64,000 nucleotides of DNA, from the NCBI RefSeq assembly GCF_023516215.1, contig NZ_CP097349.1, positions 2,232,001 through 2,296,000 of the forward strand. The letters run 5' to 3'. The DNA comes from Cytobacillus pseudoceanisediminis. GTDB lineage: Bacteria > Bacillota > Bacilli > Bacillales > Cytobacillaceae. Position numbers and translations under genes: made by a program. Below, piece after piece: positions 31,578-42,317 of this stretch; position 1 is the first letter of the stretch, and each line of letters starts with the position of its first letter. The notes beneath the pieces are model-generated. The model was not told the DNA's origin. It worked only from the letters and a program-made list of their open reading frames with translations, and did not search any database.

Positions 31578-33949
31578 TTTGCCACCTCCCCTTTGATCGT
31601 AACAGCCGGCAATTGAACGAAAGGATCACCCTGAGCTGATTTATTCAGCTTCATAATAAAACGGCCTTCTTTCGAAACGTACTGGGTTAAGTCATCTTTA
31701 CTTGTCAGCTTTATGCTCCTTTGATCTGGTTCAATCGGCAGCCACTCACCCGTTTTATGGTTTTTTATCGAATACTGTACGTTTTGGCTATTGATCCTTA
31801 CCGAAATTTCTTCTAATCTATATGTTTTCTCTTTTAGCTGCTTCGGGAGGCTGAGAATATATTCATATTCTCCGTCTTCAAGCATCATTTCTGCATTCGT
31901 GCTGCCCATGCCTTTTTCATAAATCTGACCCTGGATCACATTCCAATCAGCTGCCATCATTCCATCCTTCAATGTAAAGGATCCGGAGAACTCATTTATG
32001 GCCTCAAATGGCTGAAGGATCAGATTTGTGTTATTCTGTTTTTCCTTCTTCCCTCTCATGGCTACATCAATAATTGATTCTTTTGTAATCCCCGCAAGGA
32101 CTGGCTGAGCAACATCCCCAAGCAGAAATGTAGTGGAGGCATATTCAAGCTTTTCTCTTCTTAACCTATTTATATCATTTTGGCCATTGGCAGGATATGC
32201 CCCATTAAAAGTTCCTCCATATGGTCTGCTCAGCAGGGACTGCTTTATGGTTTTATCCACTTTAATTGCCTCATCTTTCTTGATTGGCCCTAATTTGATT
32301 GCTTCATTGCCTGACCAAATATATAATTCTTCAAAATCATACTCACTTTCGTTTTTGATTGTTCCAGTTAATCTCTTTTCCTTAAGGGTGAGGTCCGCTT
32401 TAAACTTCCCATTGATATCGGTCTGGGCCTTTCCGTAAATTGTTTTGGATGACCAATATTCTACCTCAGGGAAAATAATCTCATTGTTTTTTACCTTTTC
32501 AGCCATGATTCCGCCTCTAAGGGGATCTGATGTATTGGAATTGTTTGAATAAACCACTGCATTAAATTCACCTTTGGGCATTGAGAGGGTATATTCACCG
32601 CTTTTATTTGAAAGCAGGGTTGATGCCTGATATCCGGTAAGCAGATTGTTATTCACTTTATAGATCCCCATCTGGTTCAGCTGCGGCTGAGAAATTCTAT
32701 CTTTTGCTCCCATTCCAAAGACAGCTGTCCCCATTAATATGGCGATGGAAGGAATGATCCACCAGGAATGCTCCCGTTTATCAAGCTTTCTTAATACAAA
32801 ATAAAGAACAGGCACTATCAGAATAATATAACCGGCAAAAAGGCCAATAAGCTGCCCGATTGAAAAATTGGATGCAGGAAAGAATTCATTCACTTCTGCA
32901 AATTCCCAATACAGCTGGTCCAGGTAATCCTGAGAATATGGGCTGGATCCAATGCCGGCACCTGTTGCCTGATTAATAAAGTCTGCAAACCATGTGTCGT
33001 ATCCCTGCCATGAAGATAAAGGCTCATCTCCCAGTGAAAAAGCTGTCTGCAGAATTGTCCCGCTTCCATACTCCTTTTTCACTGCTGCTGGAAGATCCCC
33101 GCTTTCAGCGATAACTTCTGCACCCGCTTCAATGGGACCAGTAAAGAAGTTGAGTTCTTTAAAATCCGGCTCCTCGCTCTTTGCTGACTGCAGGAATTTT
33201 ACTGTACCGGCGGCCTCGTTTTCAGATTTCATTGGCAGCAAAGAATATAGTTCTCCATAGGCACCGCTTGCATCAGGTCCTCCTCCGGCAATCAATGCTC
33301 CACCGTTGTAAACCCAGTTCCTTATAGCTTGTTGCTGTTTGTCACTAAGCTGGGATATCTTGAATTCATCAATCAGCAAATAATCGAGTGTTTCCAATCC
33401 TGTCGCTTCATCCGGCAAATCTTCCTTATTAAGTTCAATCATCGATTTTGAAGGAAGCGTCCTCAATTCTTTTACACGGTCATAGTTTTCACTGAGAACA
33501 CCAATTACTTCAGTTGCCGTATCTATAAATTTCGGCTTTAATGTATTTTCGCCTTTAAAACTAACCTTTTTTCCGTCTTTCCAATCACCTTCATAAAGAG
33601 TCAGTAAAGGAATGTTCTGATACATGGAAGGGTGGTCCTCTGTCATGCCAGGGATGGAAACCAGGTATTCCTTAGCTGTTCCGGCAGGAAGCTCTACTTT
33701 TACAGTAACCGCACCGCTCGTATTGTAGGATGGATGGTAACTTATCAGCAAATCCCCGCTAAAAGCCTCTCCTGTATTTTCCATCTTAATCCGCAGAGGA
33801 AACCCCTCTCCTCTTTTCACTTTTCCGCCAAAGCCCTCATCTATAGAAACTTTGATGTCTGTGCTGGCAGCTTCTGCTGTTTGGAATGGATGAAACATTA
33901 ATACAAAACAGAATAAAGCCATGATGAACACTTTTAATTTTCCGTGCAA
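31574..33949 (-). CDS. Secreted/membrane protein with amidotransferase-like region, first gene of the accessory operon
   Basis: About 791 residues. A signal peptide (cleavage near TAEA, residue 27) precedes an extracytoplasmic part with a region like the amidotransferase-like fold (about 150-320: LDYLLIDEFKISQLSDKQQQ, then WVYNGGALIAGGG), two membrane segments (about 363-387, 396-415), and a second extracytoplasmic part of about 375 residues. I prefer the TTG at 33949, which has GGGGGAG six bases upstream; the ATG at 33964 has no site and would put that motif inside the gene. No name recognised. Upstream 290 bp hold the ftsY terminator and no gene. Confidence 0.75.
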   Translation of the reverse strand: MHGKLKVFIMALFCFVLMFHPFQTAEAASTDIKVSIDEGFGGKVKRGEGFPLRIKMENTGEAFSGDLLISYHPSYNTSGAVTVKVELPAGTAKEYLVSIPGMTEDHPSMYQNIPLLTLYEGDWKDGKKVSFKGENTLKPKFIDTATEVIGVLSENYDRVKELRTLPSKSMIELNKEDLPDEATGLETLDYLLIDEFKISQLSDKQQQAIRNWVYNGGALIAGGGPDASGAYGELYSLLPMKSENEAAGTVKFLQSAKSEEPDFKELNFFTGPIEAGAEVIAESGDLPAAVKKEYGSGTILQTAFSLGDEPLSSWQGYDTWFADFINQATGAGIGSSPYSQDYLDQLYWEFAEVNEFFPASNFSIGQLIGLFAGYIILIVPVLYFVLRKLDKREHSWWIIPSIAILMGTAVFGMGAKDRISQPQLNQMGIYKVNNNLLTGYQASTLLSNKSGEYTLSMPKGEFNAVVYSNNSNTSDPLRGGIMAEKVKNNEIIFPEVEYWSSKTIYGKAQTDINGKFKADLTLKEKRLTGTIKNESEYDFEELYIWSGNEAIKLGPIKKDEAIKVDKTIKQSLLSRPYGGTFNGAYPANGQNDINRLRREKLEYASTTFLLGDVAQPVLAGITKESIIDVAMRGKKEKQNNTNLILQPFEAINEFSGSFTLKDGMMAADWNVIQGQIYEKGMGSTNAEMMLEDGEYEYILSLPKQLKEKTYRLEEISVRINSQNVQYSIKNHKTGEWLPIEPDQRSIKLTSKDDLTQYVSKEGRFIMKLNKSAQGDPFVQLPAVTIKGEVAK

Positions 33950-34195
33950 CCCAATCTCCCCCATTAAAAATCTTAAGTATCTGCCTTATGTTTTTTTTAG
34001 GCAGTCTTTAAAAATATAAATTATTGCCAGCCTGATGACTTCTTCCTTAGTATAGACGCTGCCGGCTGACAAAAAGTTCCTGCGGATATTTATTTAATTT
34101 GTTTGTCAGACCAAACTTGAAAGACATTTATTAACACAGTGTAATTTTACACTAAAAAATATAAATTTCAAACTATTTTTTATATTGTAAATTTC

Positions 34196-34232
34196 GTAAA
34201 AAAAACAGCCGGAGAACTCGCTCTCCGGCTGT
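34196..34232 (-). terminator. Terminator of ftsY
   Basis: A perfect 11-bp stem ACAGCCGGAGA / TCTCCGGCTGT with a 6-base loop is followed by T8 on the minus strand. It separates the rnc-smc-ftsY transcript from the accessory operon. Confidence 0.95.
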
Positions 34233-34241
34233 GTAACAATT

Positions 34242-35246
34242 TTATTCTTCCTCTTCTTCTTCTGCTTCTCTTTCGACTATGTCGGCAAAGAGTCCATAGA
34301 CATACTGTTCTGCATTGAATTCCTGCAGGTCATCCATTTTTTCACCTAAACCTACAAATTTCACCGGGATTTCAAGTTCATTTCTGATTGCAAGAACGAT
34401 GCCGCCCTTTGCAGTTCCATCCAGTTTTGTAAGAACAATACCAGAAACATCAGTAGCTTCCTTGAAGGTCTTAGCCTGAATCATGGCATTTTGTCCAGTT
34501 GTAGCATCAAGTACTAGCAATACTTCATGCGGGGCCCCCGGTACTTCCCTTTCTATTACACGCTTTACTTTCTCTAATTCTTTCATCAGATTGACTTTAT
34601 TCTGCAGGCGTCCCGCAGTGTCACAGATTAAAATATCAGCTTTGCGGGACTTGGCAGATTGAACGGCATCATACATGACAGCTGCAGGGTCAGAGCCAGC
34701 TCCCTGCTTAATGACATCAACGCCGACACGTTCTCCCCACACCTCAAGCTGTTCAATCGCTCCTGCACGGAAGGTATCTCCTGCTGCAAGCAGGACATTT
34801 TTTCCTTCATTTTTGAACTTATGGGCAAGTTTTCCGATCGTGGTCGTTTTACCGACTCCGTTAACACCAACAAATAGGATAACAGTTAGTCCCTCAGATT
34901 GAATATTTAATTCTGTGGAGGTTTCGCCTGCACTGTCATAAATTTCTACAAGCTTTTCTGAGATGACAGCCTGCACATCGCGAGGATCCTGAATATTCTT
35001 GCGTTTTACTTCCCTTCTCAGCTCTTCGACCAATTCCATGACAGTATCGAATCCAACATCCGCCCCAATTAAGATTTCTTCCAGTTCCTCAAAAAATTCC
35101 TCATCCACTTTACGGTACCTGGATACAAGGTCATTTACCTTATTTGAAAAATTATCGCGCGTTTTGGTTAATCCGTCTTTAAACTTTTCAGTAACACTAT
35201 CTGTCTGCTTAGTAATTTTTTCTTTTAGTTTTTTAAAGAAACTCAT
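34242..35246 (-). CDS. ftsY: Signal recognition particle receptor FtsY
   Basis: SRP receptor GTPase at the membrane. Acidic/basic N-terminal helix, N domain, G1 [19 protein letters not shown], and [11 protein letters not shown] are all present. 334 residues, intact, with an acidic Glu-run at the C-terminus. It follows smc by about 70 bp, as in B. subtilis, but its usual downstream partner ylxM-ffh is displaced by 12 kb, with a strong terminator after ftsY. Confidence 0.98.
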   Translation of the reverse strand: MSFFKKLKEKITKQTDSVTEKFKDGLTKTRDNFSNKVNDLVSRYRKVDEEFFEELEEILIGADVGFDTVMELVEELRREVKRKNIQDPRDVQAVISEKLVEIYDSAGETSTELNIQSEGLTVILFVGVNGVGKTTTIGKLAHKFKNEGKNVLLAAGDTFRAGAIEQLEVWGERVGVDVIKQGAGSDPAAVMYDAVQSAKSRKADILICDTAGRLQNKVNLMKELEKVKRVIEREVPGAPHEVLLVLDATTGQNAMIQAKTFKEATDVSGIVLTKLDGTAKGGIVLAIRNELEIPVKFVGLGEKMDDLQEFNAEQYVYGLFADIVEREAEEEEEE

Positions 35247-35317
35247 GTTTTCACTTCCTTATAAAAGCAATATGTATTAGTGCGGAACAGGTTGTAAACT
35301 GTCCCGCATTAAAGCTG

Positions 35318-38300
35318 CTATTGAGTAATTAGTTCCCTGGTTTCTTCCAGACGTACAGATACCAGTTTGGAAACACCGGATTCCTGCATGGTTACACCGT
35401 AAAGGACATCCGCTTCTTCCATTGTTCCTTTTCTGTGGGTAATAACGATGAACTGGGTGACGTCGCTGTATCTCTTTAAGTATTGGCTGAACCTTTGCAC
35501 GTTTGCTTCATCCAAGGCTGCCTCTACTTCATCAAGGATACAGAATGGAACAGGACGTACTTTCAAAATGGAAAACAGCAATGCAATTGCTGTAAGTGCC
35601 CTTTCTCCTCCAGATAATAATCCGAGGTTCTGCAGTTTCTTGCCTGGAGGCTGTGCGACAATTTCCACACCTGTATTCAATAAATCATCAGGCTGGGTCA
35701 AGCGTAAATCGGCTCTGCCGCCGCCGAATAAAGATTGGAAAACCGACTCAAAATGGAAACGGATCCCTTCGAAGGTTTCTTCAAATCGCCTTTTCATTTC
35801 AACATCCATTTCATCGATAACCTGGAATAACGTATCTTTTGCTTCCTGAAGGTCTGTTTTTTGTTCAAGCAGGAATTCATATCGTTCAGATACTCTGTCA
35901 TATTCTTCGATTGCCCCGAGGTTCACAGCCCCAAGCTCTTCGATTGCCAGCTTTATGAGTTTTACTTTTTTCGTGCTTCATCAATCTCAATCTCCAGCGG
36001 ATATTCCTCTTTAGCTCCTTCAAAAGAAAGCAGATATTCTTCCCTTAAATGATTCAGCTTATTTTCCAGCTCAACATCAAGCCGGTTCTGCTTAACTTCC
36101 TCATCTTTCAAAACTTCTACCAGCCCTTTATGCTGGCGTTTTAATTCTTTTGCCTCAAGTTCCAAGTCCTCTAAAGATGTTTGGAGCTTTAAGCGCTCAT
36201 CCCTTCTTGAAGCAATCAACTCAAGCGTTTCATTCTTTTCCTTTAATTTTTGCTGTGCTGCCTCTTCCAGATGCTGCTCACCTGAAGAGCTATTCGTCAT
36301 TTCAGATGATAGCAGTTCTAAATCCTCTTTTACTGTTTTCAGCTTATCCCTGTTAGCAGCAAGCTCAGAAATTAGTGCGGCTAGTTTGTCCTCAGCATGA
36401 TTCAGCTGTTCACTTTTGGAAGCGAAGCTGATTTTCAGCTCATTTATTTCAGATACAAGAGTTTCCTTTGAAGTCTGCTGGGTGTTTTTTCTTTCTGTTA
36501 ATGCTTTAATCACATTATCAAGATCAGCTATTTGTTTTTGCTGCTGCTCCAATAGATCTGCAAGCTCACTCTTTCTGGTCAGCAGTCTTTCTCTATCTTC
36601 CGAAAACTGTGCTTTGTCCATATCATAAAGAGATAAGCGCTCATTAATGCTTTTCTCCTCAAACTCTACTTCTAGAAGCTCTCCTTTTACCCTCTGTTCC
36701 ATCAAACGAAGCTCTTCACCTGTTTTTCTAAGCTGTTCAATGCGTGTTTCCTGTTTTTGAATTTCGCTTTTTTGCAGTTTCACTTGTTTTTCGAGGTTAG
36801 CTGTTTTGGATTCCATGTCCAAAATTCGTGATTTCAGCTCTTCAAGTTCACCTTTGCGTGAAAGAATGGAAGTGCTTTTCTGTTTCAGGGCTCCTCCCGT
36901 CATGGACCCGCCGGGATTAACCACATCTCCATCAATAGTAACGAGTCTCACACGGTATTGAAGAAGCTTCGCCAGTTCATTGGCTCCTTTAAGGTCACGT
37001 GCAATAACAACATTGCCAAGCAGGTTTTCAATAGCAGACTGATGCCTTCCTTCAAACCGGATCAGCGTAGCAGCTTCACCAATAAAGGCGGGATGGCCTT
37101 GAACCGATTGCAGTTGCCCGGCATTAAGCCTTTTCCCCTTCACTACGCTTAACGGCAGGAAAGTTGCTCTTCCGTATGAATTCTTTTTCAGGAATTGGAT
37201 GGCACTTCTCCCATCCTGCTCATTTTGTACGATGATATGCTGCATGGCACCGCCAAGAGCAGTTTCAATCGCCGTTTCGTACTCTTTTGGCACCTGAATT
37301 AATTCCGCTACGGCTCCTTCAATTCCCTGCAGCTTGCTGCCCCTTGCTTTCAATATTTCCTTTACACCTTGGAAAAAGCCCGAAAAGTCTTCTTCCATTT
37401 CTTCAAGCATTTCCTGCCTGGATTTTGCCTGCTGCAAATACTGATAAGCCTGATACAATGTTTTTTCCTGCTTTTGATAATTATTCTTTAATGATTCAAG
37501 CTTGCGGTCTTCCGTTCGAAAAACATGTACCTGACTCTCTATTTCTTTTTGCAGGCTTTCAAGTTCTGATTGTATCTTTTGCTTTTTCTCTTCATTTTTC
37601 TTGCGGTCGGCAATATACTTTTCGTTATCCATCTCAAGCTTAGAACTGCGCTGACCCTGCTGGCTGAGCTGCTGATCAATATTCTGCAGTTCGTTTCTTG
37701 AAGCCGCCTGGCTATTCAGCACTTCAATATAATCACTTTTCAGCGATTCAATTTTCTCTTCCGTATTTTCACTGAAGAGTTTGAGCTGTTCCTGCTTTTC
37801 CTTTAATGCTTTCTGAAGTTTAACTGCTTCTTCCTTTATTTTTCCTTTGAGAGCCGACTGCTTTTCTTCTTGCTCTTTTAATTCAGTTATCTTCGAAGAA
37901 AGTTCCTCCATGTTTCGATGAAGCTGGTCTTTATTCTGGCTGGCATTTTTCTTTCGCTCTTTTAGGACTTCTTTTCTGCCTTCCAGTTTTTCAAGCTCTT
38001 CACTGGCATGAAGGAGTACGTCCTGTAAATCATTTACTGATTCATCGATTGCAGCAATATGATCCTTTAACTCTTCCATTTTGGCTTCTTTGTTCTGAAT
38101 AACTGCCGATAGCTTCATTTCATCTTCTGTATGCCGTTCAAGCTGACGTGAAAGCTGCTCCCATTTTGAATGCAGGTCTTCTATCTCATAGACTGTAAGG
38201 GCAACTTCAATTTTCTCAAGCTCTTCCTTCTGCTGCAGATAATCTTTTGCAATCGAAGCCTGAATTTTCAAAGGCTCTACCTGGCTTTCAAGTTCATGAA

Positions 38301-38881
38301 GAATATCATTCACCCTGTTTAAATTATCCTGGGTTTCAGAAAGTTTGCCTTCCGCTTTTTCTTTCTTGTCTTATATTTAAGCACACCAGCCGCTTCTTCG
38401 AATATCGTCCGGCGTTCTTCAGCTTTGCTGTTTAGAATTTCCTCTACCCTGCCCTGGCTTATTATTGAAAAAGCTTCCCTGCCAAGGCCTGAATCCATAA
38501 ATAAATCTACGATATCTTTTAATCTGCATGTTTGCTTATTGATTAGGTATTCACTGTCTCCAGATCGGTAAACCCTTCTTGTAACACTGACTTCACTGTA
38601 TTCAATCGGCAGACCCTGATCGCCGTTATCAAGGGTCAGTGTAACCTCAGCAAAATTCTGCGCTCTCCGGGAATCACTGCCAGCAAAAATGACATCCTCC
38701 ATTTTCGCGCCGCGAAGGACTTAGCTGATTGTTCCCCCAATACCCAGCGTATGGCATCTGTTATATTGCTTTTTCCGCTTCCATTTGGACCTACAACTGC
38801 CGTAACGCCTGGAACAAAATCAACCGTGATCCGCTCAGCAAATGACTTAAAACCAATAACATCAAGCCTTTTTAAAAACAA
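35318..38881 (-). CDS. smc: Chromosome condensation ATPase SMC, frame broken by three indels
   Basis: The SMC dimer organises and segregates the chromosome with ScpAB. Walker [10 protein letters not shown], long coiled coils, a central hinge ([27 protein letters not shown]), the LLSGGERAL signature and [12 protein letters not shown]alker B are all encoded. Breaks: one C missing near 38717, one base in the T5 run 38356-38360, one in the T6 run 35966-35971. Corrected length is 1188 residues, matching the family. The TTG start ([17 protein letters not shown]) has GGGGGAG five bases upstream. Treated as intact in the organism. Confidence 0.94.
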
Positions 38882-38924
38882 CCTTGCTCCCCCTCTGTCT
38901 CCTCCAAGTTTCTATTCTTCGATG

Positions 38925-39664
38925 TCACTTGATATGATTCTTCAATACTTCAAGGGCCATTTGGGCTGCATGCTGTTCCGCTTCTTTCTTTGATCGGCCG
39001 GTGCCTGTCCCAAGCTCCCTGCCATTTAGGGAAACAGTGGAAACAAATTCTCGATTGTGGGCAGGCCCTTTTTCCTGAAGGATTTTATATTCAATTGTAC
39101 CTGCACCATCCCGCTGCACAAGTTCCTGCAGCTGGCTCTTGAAATCCATCACATGCGAAAAAGCACCTGAATCAATCTTCGGAAAAACAACTTTCTCCAA
39201 AAAACCGACAACCGTATCTAATCCTTTATCCAGGTATAGTGCACCTATAAAGGCTTCAAATACGTCTGCAAGCAGGGCCGGACGGGTTCTTCCTCCTGTC
39301 ATTTCCTCCCCTTTTCCAAGCAGTACCAGGCTGCCGAAGGACAATGCATGGGCAAATGAGACCAGGGATGGTTCGCAAACAACCGCTGCCCTCAGCTTAG
39401 TTAATTCCCCTCGCTCATCATGGGATATTTTAGGTAAAGGAACTTCGAAACAGTCAGTTCAAGTACAGCGTCACCCAAAAATTCCAGTCTTTCATTGTCT
39501 TCATAGGGCTTTCTCCGATGCTCATTCACATAAGATGAATGGGTAAAAGCTTGCTTTAATAATTTTTCATTTTCAAATTGGATTCCGATTTCCGTCTGGA
39601 ATTCTTTAAATTGTTTTTCGATTGCGCGAAATGATTTTCTTTCCTTATCCTTATTGCTGCGCAT
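38925..39664 (-). CDS. rnc: Ribonuclease III, frame broken by one indel
   Basis: Processes rRNA precursors and double-stranded RNA. The catalytic signature [13 protein letters not shown] and the C-terminal double-stranded-RNA-binding domain ([20 protein letters not shown] ... [16 protein letters not shown]) are present. The frame breaks at the G4 run at 39407-39410; one more G gives [14 protein letters not shown] and 246 residues, close to 249 in B. subtilis. First gene of rnc-smc-ftsY. Confidence 0.93.
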
Positions 39665-39741
39665 AATGCATCCACCTTGCTAATATTAATATTCTTTTTA
39701 TTATTAGGGACATCTCAAAATGATGTTCTAGTTTTAACTAA

Positions 39742-39926
39742 GCCTGTTGATTGCCGCTGCATGTACTCAAGCTTCCGTGTGGGCTGCCTGGACTCCTCGA
39801 CGCTCTGCGTCTGCGGGTCTCCCTTGGTATGCTGCTCCCGCAGGAAAGCTTCCTCGAACAACTGCGCACGAAGAAAATGCGGTAGCCTTTTCGGAGATCT
39901 CGCATCTTCCGCTCCAATCGCTCAAT
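39742..39926 (+). repeat. Modular intergenic repeat, copy C
   Basis: The most diverged copy: CCTGTTGATTGCCGCTGC, CTCCTCGACGCTCTGCGTC (hairpin GACGC-tct-GCGTC), GGGTCTCCC, CCCGCAGGAAAGC, a GCGCACGAAGAAAATGCGG block and CCGCTCCAATCGCTCAATG. Same order and orientation as copy A. Confidence 0.72.
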
Positions 39927-40090
39927 GTAAATATAGATAACTGCTCAAAACCCGCAAAAATTAAGTAAACTGAAATTCATATAAAGCTTAAATGGTCTTT
40001 TCTAAGTTTACGTAATAAAAATCAAAAACGCAAAAAAATTTCTATTTACAAAACACTTTTAAGTTTCATTCGGATACAGCCATCTTCACA

Positions 40091-40118
40091 GAAGAAAGCC
40101 CCGTTATTCAACGGAGCT
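40091..40118 (-). terminator. Terminator-like hairpin upstream of repeat C
   Basis: Minus strand: AGCTCCGTT-gaat-AACGGGGCT (9 bp, one G-U pair) followed by TTCTTC. A weak second terminator behind the acpP one. Confidence 0.55.
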
Positions 40119-40131
40119 TTTGCCTAACATA

Positions 40132-40213
40132 TTTACTGTCCACAGCCACCTGCTGCCGTGCGACAGCTTTATCCATGCTGTCCTCTATGCCACAGGTAAC
40201 ACCGGACAGTAAA
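40132..40213. other. 82-bp structured inverted-repeat element
   Basis: TTTACTGTCC at one end pairs perfectly with GGACAGTAAA at the other (10 bp); an inner CACCTG / CAGGT segment and an innermost GACAGC / GCTGTC (6 bp) continue the stem, giving a long, bulged hairpin. It lies between two terminator hairpins and does not look like a simple terminator. Identity unknown. Confidence 0.55.
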
Positions 40214-40224
40214 CATCTGCTGAT

Positions 40225-40262
40225 AAAAAATTGCTGCAGCGAGGGGTATACCCTCACTGCAG
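40225..40262 (-). terminator. Terminator of the fapR-acpP operon
   Basis: Minus strand: CTGCAGTGAGGG paired with CCCTCGCTGCAG (12 bp, one mismatch) followed by CAATTTTTT. It lies 18 bases after the acpP stop codon. Confidence 0.88.
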
Positions 40263-40279
40263 AGTGGTCCAACTAACGA

Positions 40280-40513
40280 TTATTGGCTAGCTTTTATGTA
40301 ATTTACAGCGTCACCGACTGTTGCGATTTTTTCAGCATCATCGTCAGAAATTTCCATGTCGAACTCGTCTTCTAATTCCATTACTAATTCTACTACGTCA
40401 AGGGAATCAGCACCCAGATCATCTTTGAAAGAAGCTTCCAATTTCACTTCAGACTCTTCTACACCAAGACGGTCCACGATGATCTTTGTTACACGTTCTA
40501 ATACTTCTGCCAT
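40280..40513 (-). CDS. acpP: Acyl carrier protein
   Basis: 77 residues, strongly acidic. Ser37 in [12 protein letters not shown] is the phosphopantetheine attachment site. It carries growing acyl chains for FabD, FabG and PlsX, all encoded just upstream. The ATG at 40513 is preceded by GGAGGTGA; the GTG nine bases earlier is inside that site. Last gene of the FapR-controlled operon. Confidence 0.98.
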   Translation of the reverse strand: MAEVLERVTKIIVDRLGVEESEVKLEASFKDDLGADSLDVVELVMELEDEFDMEISDDDAEKIATVGDAVNYIKASQ

Positions 40514-40603
40514 GCTTGTCACCTCCCCTCAAGTATTATAGATTATTTTTAGCCTTTATTGAAAGGTTTTATAAAAAATTTTGCATTACAAGCCTGTTAC
40601 AAA

Positions 40604-41347
40604 CTACATGACCATACCGCCATCAACATGAAGGGTTTGTCCTGTCATATAGCGGCTGTCCTCTGAAGCAAGAAATACTGCCACATTCGCAATATCTGCA
40701 GGGTCGCCAAAACGCGCCAAAGGAATTTGCTTAAGCATCTGCTCTTTTACATCCTCGTTCAGCTTATCAGTCATATCAGTTGTGATAAAGCCTGGTGCAA
40801 TAGCATTGACCGTTATGCCTCTTGTTGCAAGTTCCTTTGCAGAGGTCTTTGTCAGGCCAATAACACCTGATTTGGCAGCGACATAATTAGCCTGGCCAGG
40901 ATTGCCGCTGACACCAACGATGGATGAAATATTGATAATGCGGCCGCTGCGCTGTTTCATCATCTGCCTTGTAACAGCTTTTGTACAAAGGAATACACCT
41001 TTCAGGTTAATGTTAATAACATCATCCCATTCGTCTTCCTTCATTCTCATAAGCAGGTTGTCCCTCGTAATTCCAGCATTATTAACCAAAATATCAAGCT
41101 TGCCAAACTTTTCTACTGTTTCTTTAACCATGCTTGCCACGGAATCACTATTTGACACATCGCATTGGATAGCAAAAGCATTTCTGCCTAATGCTTTTAT
41201 TTCATCAACGACTTCGTTCGCCCTTGCCTCACTTCCGGAATAGTTAACCGCGATATCTGCACCTTGCTTAGCAAGACCCAAAGCAATTTCTCTTCCGATT
41301 CCGCGGGAAGCTCCCGTTACTAATGCGGCTTTTCCCTCTAGCTTCAT
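40604..41347 (-). CDS. fabG: 3-oxoacyl-[acyl-carrier-protein] reductase
   Basis: NADPH-dependent reductase of fatty acid elongation, a short-chain dehydrogenase. [12 protein letters not shown] binds the cofactor; the catalytic Ser, Tyr and Lys are in [10 protein letters not shown] and ANYVAAKSG. 247 residues, intact. AAAGGAGG precedes the ATG, which overlaps the fabD stop by four bases. Confidence 0.97.
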   Translation of the reverse strand: MKLEGKAALVTGASRGIGREIALGLAKQGADIAVNYSGSEARANEVVDEIKALGRNAFAIQCDVSNSDSVASMVKETVEKFGKLDILVNNAGITRDNLLMRMKEDEWDDVININLKGVFLCTKAVTRQMMKQRSGRIINISSIVGVSGNPGQANYVAAKSGVIGLTKTSAKELATRGITVNAIAPGFITTDMTDKLNEDVKEQMLKQIPLARFGDPADIANVAVFLASEDSRYMTGQTLHVDGGMVM

Positions 41348-42291
41348 CTCAATTCCTCCTTTAAGGATTCTGTAACTGCCTGGCAGGATTCAGCATCGGA
41401 AACGGCATACGTTTTAAGGGAACGATCTACCTTTTTCACTAAGCCTGACAGTACTTTCCCTGGTCCAATTTCAATAAATGTATCTACTCCTAGCTCTATC
41501 ATCCTGCGGATTGAATCCTCCCAGAGTACAGGTGAATACAGCTGTTCAATTAATCTGCTGTTTATTTCTGCAGCAGAAGTCATTTCAGAAGCTTTTACAT
41601 TTGCAATGACAGGAACAACTGCATCTTTGATCTCAATATCGTCCAGGACTTGCCTGAACTTCTCCGCAGCAGGCTTCATTAATTCAGAATGGAAAGGACC
41701 GCTTACCTCCAGTGGAAGCACTCGCTTGGCACCTTCTTCTTTAGCCTTTGCAGAAGCTTGTTCAACACCTGCCCTTGAACCTGAAATAACAATCTGTCCA
41801 GGACAGTTCAAATTTGCGAGCTGAACCGGATTGCCGCCTGCAGTAACCTCTTCTGTGACAGCAGTAAGCTTGTCCCTGTCCAGTCCCAGTACCGCTGCCA
41901 TTGTTCCCTCACCGTTAGGAACTGCTTCTTCCATGAACTCTCCTCTTTTACGGACAGCATAAACACCGTCCTCAAAGGATAGTGCTTCCGCTGCAACGAG
42001 TGCAGTATACTCTCCAAGGCTGTGGCCAGCCACAAAATCAGGTGCTACGCCAGATCTTTTAAAATAATCGAGTATGGCAATGCTAGTAGTCAACAATGCC
42101 GGCTGTGCATTTGTTGTTAACGTCAATTTTTCCTGAGGCCCTTCAAAAATAAGTTGTGATAGTGAAAAGCCAAGTTTTTGATCAGCACTCTCGAAAAATG
42201 ATTTTACTTTCTCATCCTGTTCGGCTAATGCTTTTCCCATTCCCGCAGCCTGTGATCCCTGCCCAGGAAATAAAAAGGCGATTTTACCCAT
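41344..42291 (-). CDS. fabD: Malonyl-CoA-acyl carrier protein transacylase
   Basis: Moves malonyl groups from CoA to [12 protein letters not shown], the nucleophile motif GHSLGEY and the histidine in GPFHSELM are present. I use the ATG at 42291 ([12 protein letters not shown], 315 residues), with a G-rich binding site seven bases upstream; the in-frame TTG at 42306 would extend through that site. Between plsX and fabG in the fatty-acid operon. Confidence 0.97.
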   Translation of the reverse strand: MGKIAFLFPGQGSQAAGMGKALAEQDEKVKSFFESADQKLGFSLSQLIFEGPQEKLTLTTNAQPALLTTSIAILDYFKRSGVAPDFVAGHSLGEYTALVAAEALSFEDGVYAVRKRGEFMEEAVPNGEGTMAAVLGLDRDKLTAVTEEVTAGGNPVQLANLNCPGQIVISGSRAGVEQASAKAKEEGAKRVLPLEVSGPFHSELMKPAAEKFRQVLDDIEIKDAVVPVIANVKASEMTSAAEINSRLIEQLYSPVLWEDSIRRMIELGVDTFIEIGPGKVLSGLVKKVDRSLKTYAVSDAESCQAVTESLKEELR

Positions 42292-42317
42292 CGTGATTCC
42301 CCCCAAATAAAATAAGT

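Larger units (their letters stand above)
39665..40279. other. 615-bp non-coding region between acpP and rnc
   Basis: In transcription order it holds the acpP terminator (40225-40262), an 82-bp long inverted-repeat element (40132-40213), a second hairpin (40091-40118), an AT-rich spacer and repeat copy C (39742-39926). No coding sequence is supported; short plus-strand frames here follow the repeat. Confidence 0.65.

Noticed and set aside
21741..33949. Recent prophage or genomic island
   Set aside because: No integrase, tRNA target, direct repeats or obvious composition jump is seen; the genes look like resident chromosomal genes.
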